Positions 8,481 through 17,192 of a DNA stretch of 43,895 nucleotides are shown piece after piece (the stretch's first letter is position 1; each line of letters opens with the position of its first letter). The position numbers were made by a program, and so were the translations under genes. Under the pieces are notes generated by a model. It saw only the letters and a list, made by a program, of their open reading frames with translations. It searched no databases and was not told the DNA's origin. The stretch comes from Bacillota bacterium (GTDB taxonomy: Bacteria > Bacillota > Clostridia > Tissierellales > MES13), in the NCBI GenBank assembly GCA_009711765.1, contig VEND01000057.1:1-43895 (forward strand), in the 5' to 3' direction.

Positions 8481-10427
8481 ATGGCAAATACTAAAAATGC
8501 AGGGCAAGAGTATAAACCTTTTGTACCAGCAGACAAAGTAATGCCGGAATTTACTGGTCTTGCAATCGTTATAGGTATTTTTATGGCAATCGTATTCGGA
8601 GCTGCTAATGCCTACATAGGATTAAGGGTAGGTATGACAATTAGTGCATCTATACCAGCAGCTGTTATTTCAATGGGAATTATACGCGGTATGTTAAAAA
8701 GAGAATCTATTCTTGAAAATAACTTAGTTCAAACAATAGGTTCAGCAGGGGAATCTTTAGCAGCAGGAGCTATCTTTACATTGCCAGCATTATATGTATG
8801 GGCAGCTGAAGCTGGATTAGAATCACCTAATATGTTTAGAGTTTTAATGGTAGCTTTAATAGGTGGTGTTTTAGGTGTATTCTTAATGGTTCCTTTAAGA
8901 AGAGCTCTAATAGTTAATGAACATGGTGTTTTGCCTTATCCAGAAGGTACTGCTTGTGCAGAAGTTTTAGAAGCTGGAGAAGAAGGTGGATCTAAAGCAA
9001 GAACAGTTTTTGTTGGATTAGGAATAGGAGCATTATATAAGTTTATAGCAGATGGTATAAAATTATTCCCAGGAAGTTTAGAATGGGAAATACCAGGTTA
9101 TAATGGAGCTGCTATAGGTGCAGATGCTTATCCAGCATTACTTGGTGTAGGTTTTATTATTGGACCTAGAATATCAGCTTACATTTTATCAGGTGGTGTG
9201 TTAGGTTGGATAGTACTTATACCACTTATTACACACTTAGGTGGATTTATTTCTGATCCTATTTATCCCGCATCAGCATCGATAGCAGAATTAGGATATT
9301 GGGGAATATGGGATAATTATATCCGTTATGTTGGAGCTGGAGCAGTTGCATTTGGTGGTATTATAGCATTAATTAAAAACATACCATTAATTGTAACAAC
9401 ATTTAAAGAAGCTTTAGGAGGCTTCTCTGCAGGATTTGAAGGAGAAGGCGCTTTAAGAACTGATCAAGATATGTCTATGAAGGCAGTTATTATAGGTGTA
9501 TTAGTTCTTGTTGTATTAATGATGTTTACTAATGTTATTCCTGTAGGATTTTCAGGGGCATTAATAATAGCAATATTTGGTTTCTTCTTTGCAACAGTTT
9601 CATCAAGACTTGTTGGTTTAGTAGGTAGTTCTTCAAACCCTGTATCAGGTATGACTATAGCAACATTATTAGTAACTTCACTAATATTTAAAGCTATAGG
9701 ATTTACTGGAATGCCTGGTATGATAGGTGCATTATCTGTTGGTGCTGTTGTATGTATCGTAGCAGCAATAGCCGGTGATACATCCCAGGACTTAAAAACT
9801 GGATTCTTAGTAGGAGCTACACCTAAATATCAGCAGTATGGTGAATTTATAGGAGTTATAGCATCTGGTCTTACAATTGGTCTTGTATTAACATTATTAA
9901 ACAATGCATGGGGATTTGGATCAGCTCAAATACCAGCACCTCAAGCGACTTTAATGAGATTAGTTGTAGAAGGTGTTATGGAAGGTAACTTACCATGGGC
10001 TCTTGTATTTACAGGTATAGGTATAGGTCTTGCTATAGAATTATTAGGTCTTCCTGTATTGCCAGTGGCTGTTGGATTATATTTACCAATCCATTTAAGT
10101 ACACCTATTATGGTTGGTGGACTTGTTAGAGGAATATTAGAAAGAAGAAAGAATAAGAATAATGAAGAAGATGTTGAAAAGAAGGATTCTCCTATTAAAA
10201 GGAAGATTGAAGGAGGAGTACTTTATTCATCAGGACTTATTGCAGGTGAAGGTTTAATAGGTATTTTATTAGCTGTATTTGCAATAATTCCAATTGGAGC
10301 AAAATCCTTAGGAGAAGTATTAGCCTTTGGAAAAGGAGCGTTAGGACAAATTGGAGGATTGATTTTCTTTATTGCGTTAATATTAACGTTAGCTAAGTCC
10401 TCAATATGGAGAAATGTTAAAGAATAA
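8481..10427 (+). CDS. OPT family oligopeptide transporter
   Basis: This 648-residue integral membrane protein belongs to the oligopeptide transporter (OPT) superfamily, bacterial type. It has many hydrophobic spans (about 14-16 by eye), starting with IVIGIFMAIVFGAANAYIGL, and the family segments RVGMTISASIPAAVISMGI, EHGVLPYPEGTACAEVL and AGDTSQDLKTGFLVGATP. A charged cytoplasmic stretch (RRKNKNNEEDVEKKDSP) lies near residue 560. Such proteins import small peptides, probably proton-driven, but the substrate is not shown by the sequence. The ribosome binding site is AAAAGGGGGA at 8460-8469. It heads a cluster with a PqqD-like protein and a PepV-like dipeptidase, which supports a role in peptide nutrition. 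Confidence 0.93.
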   Translation: MANTKNAGQEYKPFVPADKVMPEFTGLAIVIGIFMAIVFGAANAYIGLRVGMTISASIPAAVISMGIIRGMLKRESILENNLVQTIGSAGESLAAGAIFTLPALYVWAAEAGLESPNMFRVLMVALIGGVLGVFLMVPLRRALIVNEHGVLPYPEGTACAEVLEAGEEGGSKARTVFVGLGIGALYKFIADGIKLFPGSLEWEIPGYNGAAIGADAYPALLGVGFIIGPRISAYILSGGVLGWIVLIPLITHLGGFISDPIYPASASIAELGYWGIWDNYIRYVGAGAVAFGGIIALIKNIPLIVTTFKEALGGFSAGFEGEGALRTDQDMSMKAVIIGVLVLVVLMMFTNVIPVGFSGALIIAIFGFFFATVSSRLVGLVGSSSNPVSGMTIATLLVTSLIFKAIGFTGMPGMIGALSVGAVVCIVAAIAGDTSQDLKTGFLVGATPKYQQYGEFIGVIASGLTIGLVLTLLNNAWGFGSAQIPAPQATLMRLVVEGVMEGNLPWALVFTGIGIGLAIELLGLPVLPVAVGLYLPIHLSTPIMVGGLVRGILERRKNKNNEEDVEKKDSPIKRKIEGGVLYSSGLIAGEGLIGILLAVFAIIPIGAKSLGEVLAFGKGALGQIGGLIFFIALILTLAKSSIWRNVKE

Positions 10428-10439
10428 CTTATAAATGAT

Positions 10440-10466
10440 AAAAGGGGATATTTATCCCCTTTTATT
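10440..10466 (+). terminator. Terminator-like hairpin after the OPT gene
   Basis: AAAAGGGGATA and TATCCCCTTTT pair almost without a loop, and the T-rich arm resembles an intrinsic terminator. It lies between the OPT stop and the PqqD-like start, so it may only attenuate transcription into the downstream genes. An open frame that starts inside it at 10435 is not the real start of the next gene. Confidence 0.75.
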
Positions 10467-10491
10467 CCATTTTAGAATAGGAGGCATTTTT

Positions 10492-10866
10492 ATGAAGGGC
10501 TTAAGAAAAATGAAAAAAGAAAACTTTTTAGATTTTGTTGTAGTTAAAAGTGAAGATGTAGATTGGAAAGAGTTAGATAATGGTATAATACAGATAATTA
10601 TTTGGAGAAATTCATTATTAGATAAAATAGTAAGAAAGTTTTTTAATACCCCTGAAAAAACAAAAATAGATCTAGATAAAACAGGAAGTTTCATATGGAA
10701 ATGTATAGACGGAAAAAGAGATATTTATGAAATATCTAAGTTAGTTAAAGATGAGTTTGGAAAAAAAGCAGAGCCTCTTAATAAGAGACTTATTACATAT
10801 ATAAATATTTTAAGGAATAATAAATTTATTAAACTTATTAATAAACAGGAGGAAATAAGATGTTAA
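10492..10866 (+). CDS. PqqD-like (RRE fold) protein
   Basis: This 124-residue protein resembles the PqqD family, whose winged-helix fold binds leader peptides of ribosomally made natural products. Supporting segments are the family-like LDKTGSFIWKCIDGKRDIYEI (shown here as LDKTGSFIWKCIDG and DIYEI, about residues 60-80), where bacterial PqqD proteins have a similar aromatic/hydrophobic stretch, and SKLVKDEFG after it. No radical SAM maturase or precursor peptide is visible nearby, so it is an orphan. I chose the ATG at 10492 behind AGGAGG at 10479-10484. It overlaps the next gene by seven bases. A role together with the OPT transporter is inference from position only. Confidence 0.65.
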   Translation: MKGLRKMKKENFLDFVVVKSEDVDWKELDNGIIQIIIWRNSLLDKIVRKFFNTPEKTKIDLDKTGSFIWKCIDGKRDIYEISKLVKDEFGKKAEPLNKRLITYINILRNNKFIKLINKQEEIRC

Positions 10867-11207
10867 AATATATATTAGGTGTAATATTCTTTGCTATTGC
10901 AACCATGATTATTTATGCATGGGGGTTTGTAAAGGATCAAAAAACTCCTAATGATTTAATAGTTAAGTTAAATAATAAAGCAGAGAAAAAGATAATTAAG
11001 TATTTAAAGGAAAAAGGCACTTTATCAAAAAAAGAGGTTTCAAAGTTACTATCTGGTATGACAGTATCAAAATTTGGTACTAAGAAAAAGATTGTAGTAA
11101 ATGAACCTAAAAAATTAGCAAAGTCGGTAATTGATAATATGCTAAAAAAAGATATAATTGAAGTTGATTATGAAGATAGAAAAAATAAATATATATTAAA
11201 AAGCTAG
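10860..11207 (+). CDS. Small membrane-anchored protein of unknown function
   Basis: I do not recognise a named family. The 115-residue protein has one N-terminal transmembrane segment (ILGVIFFAIATMIIYAWGFV). A charged, mostly helical soluble part follows (AEKKIIKYLKEKGTLSKKEVSKL near residue 40), whose helix-helix-strand pattern suggests a winged-helix domain lying on the inner face of the membrane. It starts within the last codons of the PqqD-like gene, after AGGAGG at about 10849, so translation is coupled. It is followed ten bases later by the dipeptidase gene, so the three genes probably form one operon. Confidence 0.8.
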   Translation: MLKYILGVIFFAIATMIIYAWGFVKDQKTPNDLIVKLNNKAEKKIIKYLKEKGTLSKKEVSKLLSGMTVSKFGTKKKIVVNEPKKLAKSVIDNMLKKDIIEVDYEDRKNKYILKS

Positions 11208-11217
11208 GGGGAATTAT

Positions 11218-12615
11218 ATGGACTTTGAAAAATTAATAGAGGGGTATAAAGAAGATATTATAAAAGATACCCAAAAACTAGTTAAAATTAAAAGTGTACA
11301 AGGGGATAAAAAGGAAGGAATGCCCTTTGGAGAAGGACCAAATAAAGCTTTAGAATATACACTTAATTTAGCTGAAAGATTAGGTTTTAAAACAGAAAAC
11401 TTTGATGGATATGCAGGACATGCAGAAATAGGAGAAGGAAAAGAAGTAGTAGGAATATTAGCACATCTTGATGTAGTACCAGAAGGAGAAGGATGGACTT
11501 ACCCTCCATATAGCGGAGAAATACATGATAATAAGATATATGGTAGAGGTACTATTGATGATAAGGGACCTGCTATCGCTAGCTTATATGCAATGAAAGC
11601 TATTAAAGAATCAAATGCAAAATTAAATAAAAAAATAAGAATAATATTTGGAACAAATGAAGAAACCGGCTGGGGAGGAATAAATTATTATCTTAAAAAA
11701 GTTAAAGAACCTGATTTAGCATTTACTCCCGATGCAGAGTTTCCTGTTATTCATGGAGAAAAGGGGATTATGATATTTAATTTAGTTAAAGAATTTAATA
11801 AAAAATCTACATCAGATATTGTTATAAAGAATATTAAAGGTGGAAATGCACCTAATATGGTACCTGATTCATGTATAGCTTTATTAGATGTGAAAGAAGA
11901 AAAGAAAGAGTACTTAAAGACATCTTTAGATAATTTTATTGACAAAACAGGGTTTAAGATGTCATTAGAAGAAAATAATGAAATAAAAATAATTTCAAAG
12001 GGCATATCAGCCCATGGAAGTATGCCTGAGTCAGGTCAAAATGCTATATCACAGCTAATTAAGTTTTTAGCTACTTTAGATTTAGATGATAGTGATGTTT
12101 CAAACCTAATTAATTTCTATGAAGAAAAAATAGGAATGGAATACTATGGAAAGTCAATAGGGTGTGGCTTAGAAGATGACTTATCAGGAAAATTAATATT
12201 TAATGTTGGAGTTATAGACTTAAACGAAGATAAAGCTAGTATCTCTGTGAATATAAGATATCCAATAAAATATGATGAGGAAATTGTATATGATGGAATG
12301 AAAAAAGAACTTAAAAATTTAGATATAGAAATAGATGAATTAGACCATATGAAGCCTATATATGTAGAAAAGGACCATGAGCTTGTTAAAAAGCTTATGA
12401 AGGTATATAAAAGTGTTACAGGGGATGAAAAGAGTGAGGCTATAACAATAGGAGGAGGAACCTATGCAAGGGCAATGAGTAATGCTGTAGCCTTTGGACC
12501 ATTATTTCCTGGAAAAGAGGAATTAGCGCATCAAAAAGATGAGTATATATCCATAGATGATTTAATGAAGTGTTCTAAGATATTTACTAAAGCAATATAT
12601 GAGTTAGCTAAATAG
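11218..12615 (+). CDS. pepV: PepV-like M20 dipeptidase (Sapep family)
   Basis: This 465-residue cytoplasmic zinc peptidase resembles PepV/Sapep, which releases amino acids from dipeptides. Metal and catalytic segments are LAHLDVVPEGEGW (about residue 80), GRGTIDDKGPAIASLYAMK with the bridging Asp (about 115), TNEETGWGGI with the general base Glu (about 145), and the C-terminal GGGTYARAMSNAVAFGP. The lid domain lies roughly between residues 190 and 370, including SAHGSMPESGQNA. The length fits the family. AGGGGGAA at 11206-11213 is the ribosome binding site. Its place behind an OPT peptide transporter suggests uptake followed by hydrolysis of peptides. Confidence 0.93.
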   Translation: MDFEKLIEGYKEDIIKDTQKLVKIKSVQGDKKEGMPFGEGPNKALEYTLNLAERLGFKTENFDGYAGHAEIGEGKEVVGILAHLDVVPEGEGWTYPPYSGEIHDNKIYGRGTIDDKGPAIASLYAMKAIKESNAKLNKKIRIIFGTNEETGWGGINYYLKKVKEPDLAFTPDAEFPVIHGEKGIMIFNLVKEFNKKSTSDIVIKNIKGGNAPNMVPDSCIALLDVKEEKKEYLKTSLDNFIDKTGFKMSLEENNEIKIISKGISAHGSMPESGQNAISQLIKFLATLDLDDSDVSNLINFYEEKIGMEYYGKSIGCGLEDDLSGKLIFNVGVIDLNEDKASISVNIRYPIKYDEEIVYDGMKKELKNLDIEIDELDHMKPIYVEKDHELVKKLMKVYKSVTGDEKSEAITIGGGTYARAMSNAVAFGPLFPGKEELAHQKDEYISIDDLMKCSKIFTKAIYELAK

Positions 12616-12620
12616 GGAGA

Positions 12621-12647
12621 AGGGGTGAGTTTTCACCTCTTTTTTTA
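12621..12647 (+). terminator. Terminator of the OPT-pepV cluster
   Basis: AGGGGTGA and TCACCTCT pair around GTTT and run into seven or more T residues. A second weaker hairpin (ACTTCA...TGAAG, about 12660-12700, followed by TTTTT) lies just beyond. The remaining intergenic sequence to 12816 shows nothing else I can support. Confidence 0.85.
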
Positions 12648-12816
12648 ATGGGCATATAACACTTCAGATGTGCTTTTAAGCATGCATTGAAGATCTTTTT
12701 AGGAAATTATTAAGAAAAATATGGTACTGATGCACTATACATGATATTTATACAATTATATACAATTAATATTAAATAGTACAAAGACATAAATAAATTT
12801 CATAAGGAGTGTTAAC

Positions 12817-13821
12817 ATGTATAAAAACGTACATATTATAGGGGTTGGTACTTATAATCCTGAAAAGGTAATAGATAATGAGCATTATATAAAACATTTT
12901 AAAGAACTAGGAAAGCAAGACCACGCTAAGGCATTGATGGAAAAGTTAAGTAGAAAAACTAGGAATATAGCAACCAAAGATGAAACTAGTGTATCTATGG
13001 AGGTAGAAGCATCAAAGAATGCACTTAAAAAAGCCCAAATAGATGTAGATGATATAGATATGATAATATCTGCTTCTGATACACCTGAATATCTAACGCC
13101 CTCTTGTGCATTATTAATAAAAAATAATTTAAAGGCAAATAATGTAACAAATGTTTTCGATGTGAATTGTGATTGTATTGGTATGTTAACTGCTATGGAT
13201 ATAGCTTCTAGATATTTAAAAACAGATAAAAAATATAAAAAAGTGTTAATAAGTGGATCTTTATTAATCAGTCCATTTGCTAATAAAGAAGATCCTATTG
13301 TATATTCTTGTTTAGCAGATGGTGCAGCTGCAGTAGTTTTAGAGTTAAGAAACGAAGATGAAAAGAGAGGGTTATTAGGATCGAAGATGTATACAGATGA
13401 TGAATATAACCATACTATAAGGTTTCCTAAATGTGGTTTATCGAATATAACTGATGATACTACAAAAAGGATAGATATGAAAATGCAATGGAATCCCTTT
13501 GATTTTAGTTTTCTATCTGATAGGTGGACAAGTTTAATAAAAGATTTAGTGAAAGAGTGTGAGTATTCTATAGAGGATGTAGACCATTATTTTATGTCCC
13601 AATTTTCTAAGCCAGATATAAAATCTACTATGAGGAAATTAAAAACTGATATGAAAAAGGTTACATATGTAGGAGATAAATTTGGGTATACAGGATGTCC
13701 TAGTCCTATAATGGCTTTAAAAGAGAGGATGAATTCTATTGAATCAAGGGAAGATAAATTAGGTGTATTTTGTTCTGTAGCAGGAGGATATACCATGGGG
13801 GCATTACTTTATAAGTGGTAA
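12817..13821 (+). CDS. 3-oxoacyl-ACP synthase III-like protein with altered catalytic triad
   Basis: The 334-residue protein has the thiolase fold of the FabH/KAS III family. The start VHIIGVGTYNPEKVIDN, the nucleophile region DVNCDCIGM (Cys120, aligned with the FabH active Cys) and SCLADGAAAVVLE support this. The other two FabH residues differ: the HQAN region reads YFMSQFS (His replaced by Ser) and the GNTS region reads GYTGCPSP (Asn replaced by Tyr). It may therefore acylate or condense by a different mechanism rather than start fatty acid synthesis. No fab or acyl carrier genes adjoin it; a chemoreceptor gene follows after 25 bases. The ribosome binding site is AAGGAG at 12804-12809. Substrate unknown. 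Confidence 0.8.
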   Translation: MYKNVHIIGVGTYNPEKVIDNEHYIKHFKELGKQDHAKALMEKLSRKTRNIATKDETSVSMEVEASKNALKKAQIDVDDIDMIISASDTPEYLTPSCALLIKNNLKANNVTNVFDVNCDCIGMLTAMDIASRYLKTDKKYKKVLISGSLLISPFANKEDPIVYSCLADGAAAVVLELRNEDEKRGLLGSKMYTDDEYNHTIRFPKCGLSNITDDTTKRIDMKMQWNPFDFSFLSDRWTSLIKDLVKECEYSIEDVDHYFMSQFSKPDIKSTMRKLKTDMKKVTYVGDKFGYTGCPSPIMALKERMNSIESREDKLGVFCSVAGGYTMGALLYKW

Positions 13822-13846
13822 AAAATAAAAAAGGAAGTGTTTTTTA

Positions 13847-15373
13847 ATGAAGAAAACAGAAGGGATTTTAAAGTATCAAAAAAATATACTTAAATTTGTT
13901 ATTACAATTTACTCAGTAAGTGCTATTATTGCAGCTATTTTATTTCCATTGTTAAAGTATTTTGGATTGTTTACTGAAATGAAAAATCAACATTTAATTA
14001 AATTTTCCATATTAGTAGTTATAGAAATAGTTCTACTATATTTTATGTTTAAAAAAACAATAAAAAATGGAGAACTAATAAAGAGGAAATATAATAATTT
14101 AAAGATTATTATACTTTCTATAACTTATATTAACTACATATTCTTAAATTTCATGGTACCTTCAAGTGAGCTTTGGATAAGTATATTTTATTTTATCATT
14201 TTGGGAGCTTTATTTTTAGATATGAAACTTATAGTTTCATCTATAGTTTTAAGTATAGTTTCTCAGATAGTTATTTTTTATTATAAACCTATAGCTTTAC
14301 CAAAAACTAATTTAACACAGGAATTAATAATTAGGATAGTGGTAATTACATTAATTACTTTTGGGATAACTATATTCACATATTTTTCATATAAAAATTT
14401 AAGTGATATGGGTAAGAGAGAAGAGGAATTAAAATCTAAAAATAAAAATATTACTGAAATGTTTAAAAAAGTTAAGAATGTATCTGAAATGTTATTAGAA
14501 TCTAGTGAAAATCTTACAGCTATTGCACAAGAGGAAAGTGGGGCTATGGAGGAATTATCAGAAACTAGTGAAAATATTTACCTATCTACTAATGAAGTTT
14601 TAGATAAGTCTAATGAAAATTATCAAAGGATGAATAAACTTTTAGAAGTAAATGAAAGAGTTGCTAAAAAAATGAACGATACTAAAAATACTTCTACTGA
14701 ATTAATAGAAGTATCGAAAAAAAATGAAATTTCATTAAATGATACCTTAAAATCTATAAAAAATATCAAAGATAGTATAGTTAATACTACTAAAGTAACT
14801 AATGAACTTTCTGAAAAAACAGACAAAATTGACGAAATATTACAATTTATCTCAGACATTGCAGACCAAACAAACCTTTTAGCGTTAAATGCATCTATTG
14901 AAGCTGCTAGTGCTGGAGAGGCGGGTAAAGGTTTTGCTGTTGTAGCTGAAGAAATTAGAAAGCTAGCAGAGGATACAAAAAATTCATTAGAAGAAGTTTC
15001 TAATATAACAAAGGAATTTGAGAGTAAATCTTATGAAGTTGGGGTTTTAATAAATGAAAATAATGAAGAAATAAAAAACGGAAATAGTTTACTTATTGAT
15101 GTGGTGAAGGATATAAATATAACTTTAAATAAACTAAAAAACTCAACAAAAAGTATCGTTGAGATTGAAGACTCGACTGAAAAGCAACTTAATCAGACTA
15201 AAGAAGTAGTAGGATTTAACTCTAATGTAATAGAACATACAGAAAGGGTTATATCAGATTTTAAAGCAGTTACAAATACTGTTAAACAAACAGCAAGTGC
15301 CACTGAGGAATTAGCAAGTTATGCAGAGAAATTAAATGGTATAGCTGATGAGTTAAATGATATGATAACTTAA
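13847..15373 (+). CDS. Methyl-accepting chemotaxis protein with polytopic membrane sensor
   Basis: This 508-residue receptor has about six hydrophobic spans in residues 15-185 (for example [20 protein letters not shown] and [20 protein letters not shown], in part) with only short loops. A long coiled coil then leads to the signalling hairpin (about residues 330-370) with the signature [19 protein letters not shown] and [20 protein letters not shown] see no HAMP domain and no large extracellular domain, so it may sense the membrane state or a membrane-soluble signal. It probably signals to CheA through CheW encoded elsewhere. AAGGAAGTG at about 13831 is the ribosome binding site; the gap to the KAS III-like gene is only 25 bases, so they may be co-transcribed. 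Confidence 0.92.
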   Translation: MKKTEGILKYQKNILKFVITIYSVSAIIAAILFPLLKYFGLFTEMKNQHLIKFSILVVIEIVLLYFMFKKTIKNGELIKRKYNNLKIIILSITYINYIFLNFMVPSSELWISIFYFIILGALFLDMKLIVSSIVLSIVSQIVIFYYKPIALPKTNLTQELIIRIVVITLITFGITIFTYFSYKNLSDMGKREEELKSKNKNITEMFKKVKNVSEMLLESSENLTAIAQEESGAMEELSETSENIYLSTNEVLDKSNENYQRMNKLLEVNERVAKKMNDTKNTSTELIEVSKKNEISLNDTLKSIKNIKDSIVNTTKVTNELSEKTDKIDEILQFISDIADQTNLLALNASIEAASAGEAGKGFAVVAEEIRKLAEDTKNSLEEVSNITKEFESKSYEVGVLINENNEEIKNGNSLLIDVVKDINITLNKLKNSTKSIVEIEDSTEKQLNQTKEVVGFNSNVIEHTERVISDFKAVTNTVKQTASATEELASYAEKLNGIADELNDMIT

Positions 15374-15506
15374 TTATGTGTTTAATATACTAAGAGTAAT
15401 TATATATAACTTTCTCAAATTATTTATTAGGTATAGAAATTCAAAAGATACTTTAAGGTAATTAAATAGATATTTGAAAAAAACATAAAAAATTTGTAGA
15501 AAAGTG

Positions 15507-15535
15507 TTGACAATATATATATAATGCTGTATTAT
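15507..15535 (+). promoter_or_regulatory. Strong promoter of the tRNA cluster
   Basis: TTGACA at 15507-15512 and TATTAT at 15530-15535 with a 17-base spacer are near consensus. Transcription would start about 15 bases before tRNA-Lys. Confidence 0.9.
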
Positions 15536-15555
15536 ATTAAAAGTGAGTTGAAAAC

Positions 15556-15631
15556 GACCCATTAGCTCAGTTGGCAGAGCACCTGACTTTTAATCAGGGT
15601 GTCCGGCGTTCGAGTCGCCGATGGGTCACCA
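15556..15631 (+). tRNA. tRNA-Lys (anticodon TTT)
   Basis: A full cloverleaf with acceptor GACCCAT/ATGGGTC, anticodon loop CTTTTAA, T arm GGCGTTCGAGTCGCC and an encoded CCA end. It is the first of five tRNAs in one transcript. Confidence 0.97.
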
Positions 15632-15636
15632 TTTAA

Positions 15637-15711
15637 GGCCCTATGGTCAAGCGGTTAAGACACCGCCCTTTCACGGCGGTAACGCGGGTTCGAGTCCCGC
15701 TAGGGTCACCA
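15637..15711 (+). tRNA. tRNA-Glu (anticodon TTC)
   Basis: Acceptor GGCCCTA pairs with TAGGGTC (one G-T wobble). The anticodon loop is CTTTCAC, the T arm is GCGGGTTCGAGTCCCGC and CCA is encoded. It lies five bases after tRNA-Lys. Confidence 0.97.
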
Positions 15712-15714
15712 TAT

Positions 15715-15790
15715 GGGCGCGTAGCTCAGCTGGGAGAGCACCTGCCTTACAAGCAGGGGGTCACAGGTTCGAGCCCTGTCGCGCCCACCA
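15715..15790 (+). tRNA. tRNA-Val (anticodon TAC)
   Basis: Acceptor GGGCGCG pairs with CGCGCCC. The anticodon loop is CTTACAA, the T arm is ACAGGTTCGAGCCCTGT and CCA is encoded. It lies three bases after tRNA-Glu. Confidence 0.97.
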
Positions 15791-15844
15791 TGGATTTAAA
15801 CATAGGATTAAATTTCAAAAAAACAAAAGATAAGTTTTATATTT

Positions 15845-15921
15845 GGCCTGGTAGTTCAGTTGGTTAGAATGCCAGCCTGTCACGCTGGAGGTCGAGGGTT
15901 CGAGTCCCTTCCAGGTCGCCA
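15845..15921 (+). tRNA. tRNA-Asp (anticodon GTC)
   Basis: Acceptor GGCCTGG pairs with CCAGGTC. The anticodon loop is CTGTCAC, the T arm is GAGGGTTCGAGTCCCTT and CCA is encoded. A 54-base spacer separates it from tRNA-Val. Confidence 0.97.
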
Positions 15922-15928
15922 TTTTAAA

Positions 15929-15967
15929 TTAGTGTAACTTAAGCTTAGTAGACTTAGGTTACACTAA
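15929..15967 (+). other. Long hairpin in the spacer between tRNA-Asp and tRNA-Thr
   Basis: TTAGTGTAACTTAAG (15929-15943) and CTTAGGTTACACTAA (15953-15967) form a 15-position stem with one G-T pair and a nine-base loop. No T run follows, so it is unlikely to be a terminator. It may guide tRNA processing or be a relic of an insertion. Confidence 0.7.
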
Positions 15968-15988
15968 ACTAATGATTACCTAGATAAT

Positions 15989-16064
<76 letters not shown>

Positions 16065-16071
16065 ATATAAT

Positions 16072-16114
16072 AAAGAAGGTCGGGAAGCTTGAATCTTTCT
16101 GGTCTTTTTTTTTT
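16072..16114 (+). terminator. Terminator of the tRNA cluster
   Basis: A 15-position stem rich in G-T wobbles, AAGAAGGTCGGGAAG against CTTTCTGGTCTTTTT, ends in a run of T residues. It starts within ten bases of the tRNA-Thr CCA end. Confidence 0.75.
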
Positions 16115-16148
16115 ATTTTAAAATTGAACATAGAGACACATTAATTTT

Positions 16149-16178
16149 AAAAAAGGAAGCCAATTTGGCTTCCTTTTT
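16149..16178 (-). terminator. Terminator of the minus-strand dnaD-dnaI genes
   Basis: AAAAAGGAAGCCAA and TTGGCTTCCTTTTT form a long stem, with T runs on both strands. It overlaps the stop codon of the DnaI-like gene and can act in both directions, insulating it from the tRNA transcript. Confidence 0.9.
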
Positions 16179-17163
16179 ATGTTTCCCATCTTAAATCTGG
16201 GCCATAAAATTTTAAGGGTTTGAATTTGTTAAAAATTCTAGATACTGTTCTATCGGTATATGTATCTGCAAATTCCTTAGGAGATAAATTTGTAGATATA
16301 ATAGTTTTATTTCCTTTAATTAATCTAGAATTTACTATATTAAATATTTCTGTATTTGTAAAACCAGTAGTATTTTCTGTTCCTAAATCGTCTATTATTA
16401 ATAAATCAGATTCAAAGAGCATATCGTATTCTTGGGAATTATTAACTTTATTAAAACCTTTATTGAATCTATGATTTCTAATAACTTCAAGCATCTTAAA
16501 AGCTGTTTGATATATTACTATTTTACCTTTATCTAATAAAGATTTTGCTATACAGTTACACATAAAGGTTTTTCCAAGGCCTGTATTACCATAGAATAAT
16601 AAATTTTCTTCATTGTCTTCATCAAAATTAATAACAAAACCTTCACATATGTTTAATATATTTAGCATATTTTCCCTAGGAGAAAGATTTTCTTCTTCAA
16701 ATTTATCAGTAGGAAATATATTAATATTAAACGTAGAGAAATTTTCTTTTTTTAAAACATTTGATAAATTAGACATTTCATAGGATCTATTAATTAGTGC
16801 TTGTTTTAAACAGTTGCATTTACGGCCATTACTTAAAAAGCCTGTATCATTGCATTTATTACAATCATAATTAGTGTCTAAGTATTCTAAGGGTATATTA
16901 TTTTCTGTCATTAAAAAAGCTTTTTTTCTTCTAAGTTGCTCCATTTTATCTTTTATTTCATTTAACTTTTTATTATAATTTTCTGGATTGTTAAGTATAG
17001 CTCTTGAAAGTAAAATACCAGTTTTAGATATTTCATTATCTAATCTTTCTATCTCAGGAACTTTATTGTAAACTTCTCTTTGTCTTTGCTCCTGTTGAAA
17101 CTTAGCATGGTCACGTTTCTTTTCAAATTCCTTTAAAATTTCATTGACTGTTTTCTTATACAT
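16177..17163 (-). CDS. DnaI/DnaC-like helicase loader ATPase
   Basis: This 328-residue AAA+ ATPase resembles DnaI, which loads the replicative helicase during primosome assembly. Residues 1-95 are charged and helical. A zinc-binding segment with CNKCNDTGFLSNGRKCNC lies near residue 100, followed by Walker A GNTGLGKT (about residue 195), Walker B LLIIDDLGTE (about 255) and sensor ISTNLSP. The N-terminal Cys cluster fits DnaI of Gram-positive bacteria. It lies 29 bases after the DnaD-like gene in the same direction, its normal functional partner, and shares its transcript. Annotations often use dnaC or dnaI; I leave the symbol open. Confidence 0.92.
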   Translation of the reverse strand: MYKKTVNEILKEFEKKRDHAKFQQEQRQREVYNKVPEIERLDNEISKTGILLSRAILNNPENYNKKLNEIKDKMEQLRRKKAFLMTENNIPLEYLDTNYDCNKCNDTGFLSNGRKCNCLKQALINRSYEMSNLSNVLKKENFSTFNINIFPTDKFEEENLSPRENMLNILNICEGFVINFDEDNEENLLFYGNTGLGKTFMCNCIAKSLLDKGKIVIYQTAFKMLEVIRNHRFNKGFNKVNNSQEYDMLFESDLLIIDDLGTENTTGFTNTEIFNIVNSRLIKGNKTIISTNLSPKEFADTYTDRTVSRIFNKFKPLKFYGPDLRWET

Positions 17164-17192
17164 AAAACTCCTCCATTATAAAAAAAGGATAA

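Noticed and set aside
15621..15867. Two overlapping open frames across the tRNA genes
   Set aside because: They are chance frames through tRNA-Glu and tRNA-Val; the cloverleaves explain the sequence fully.
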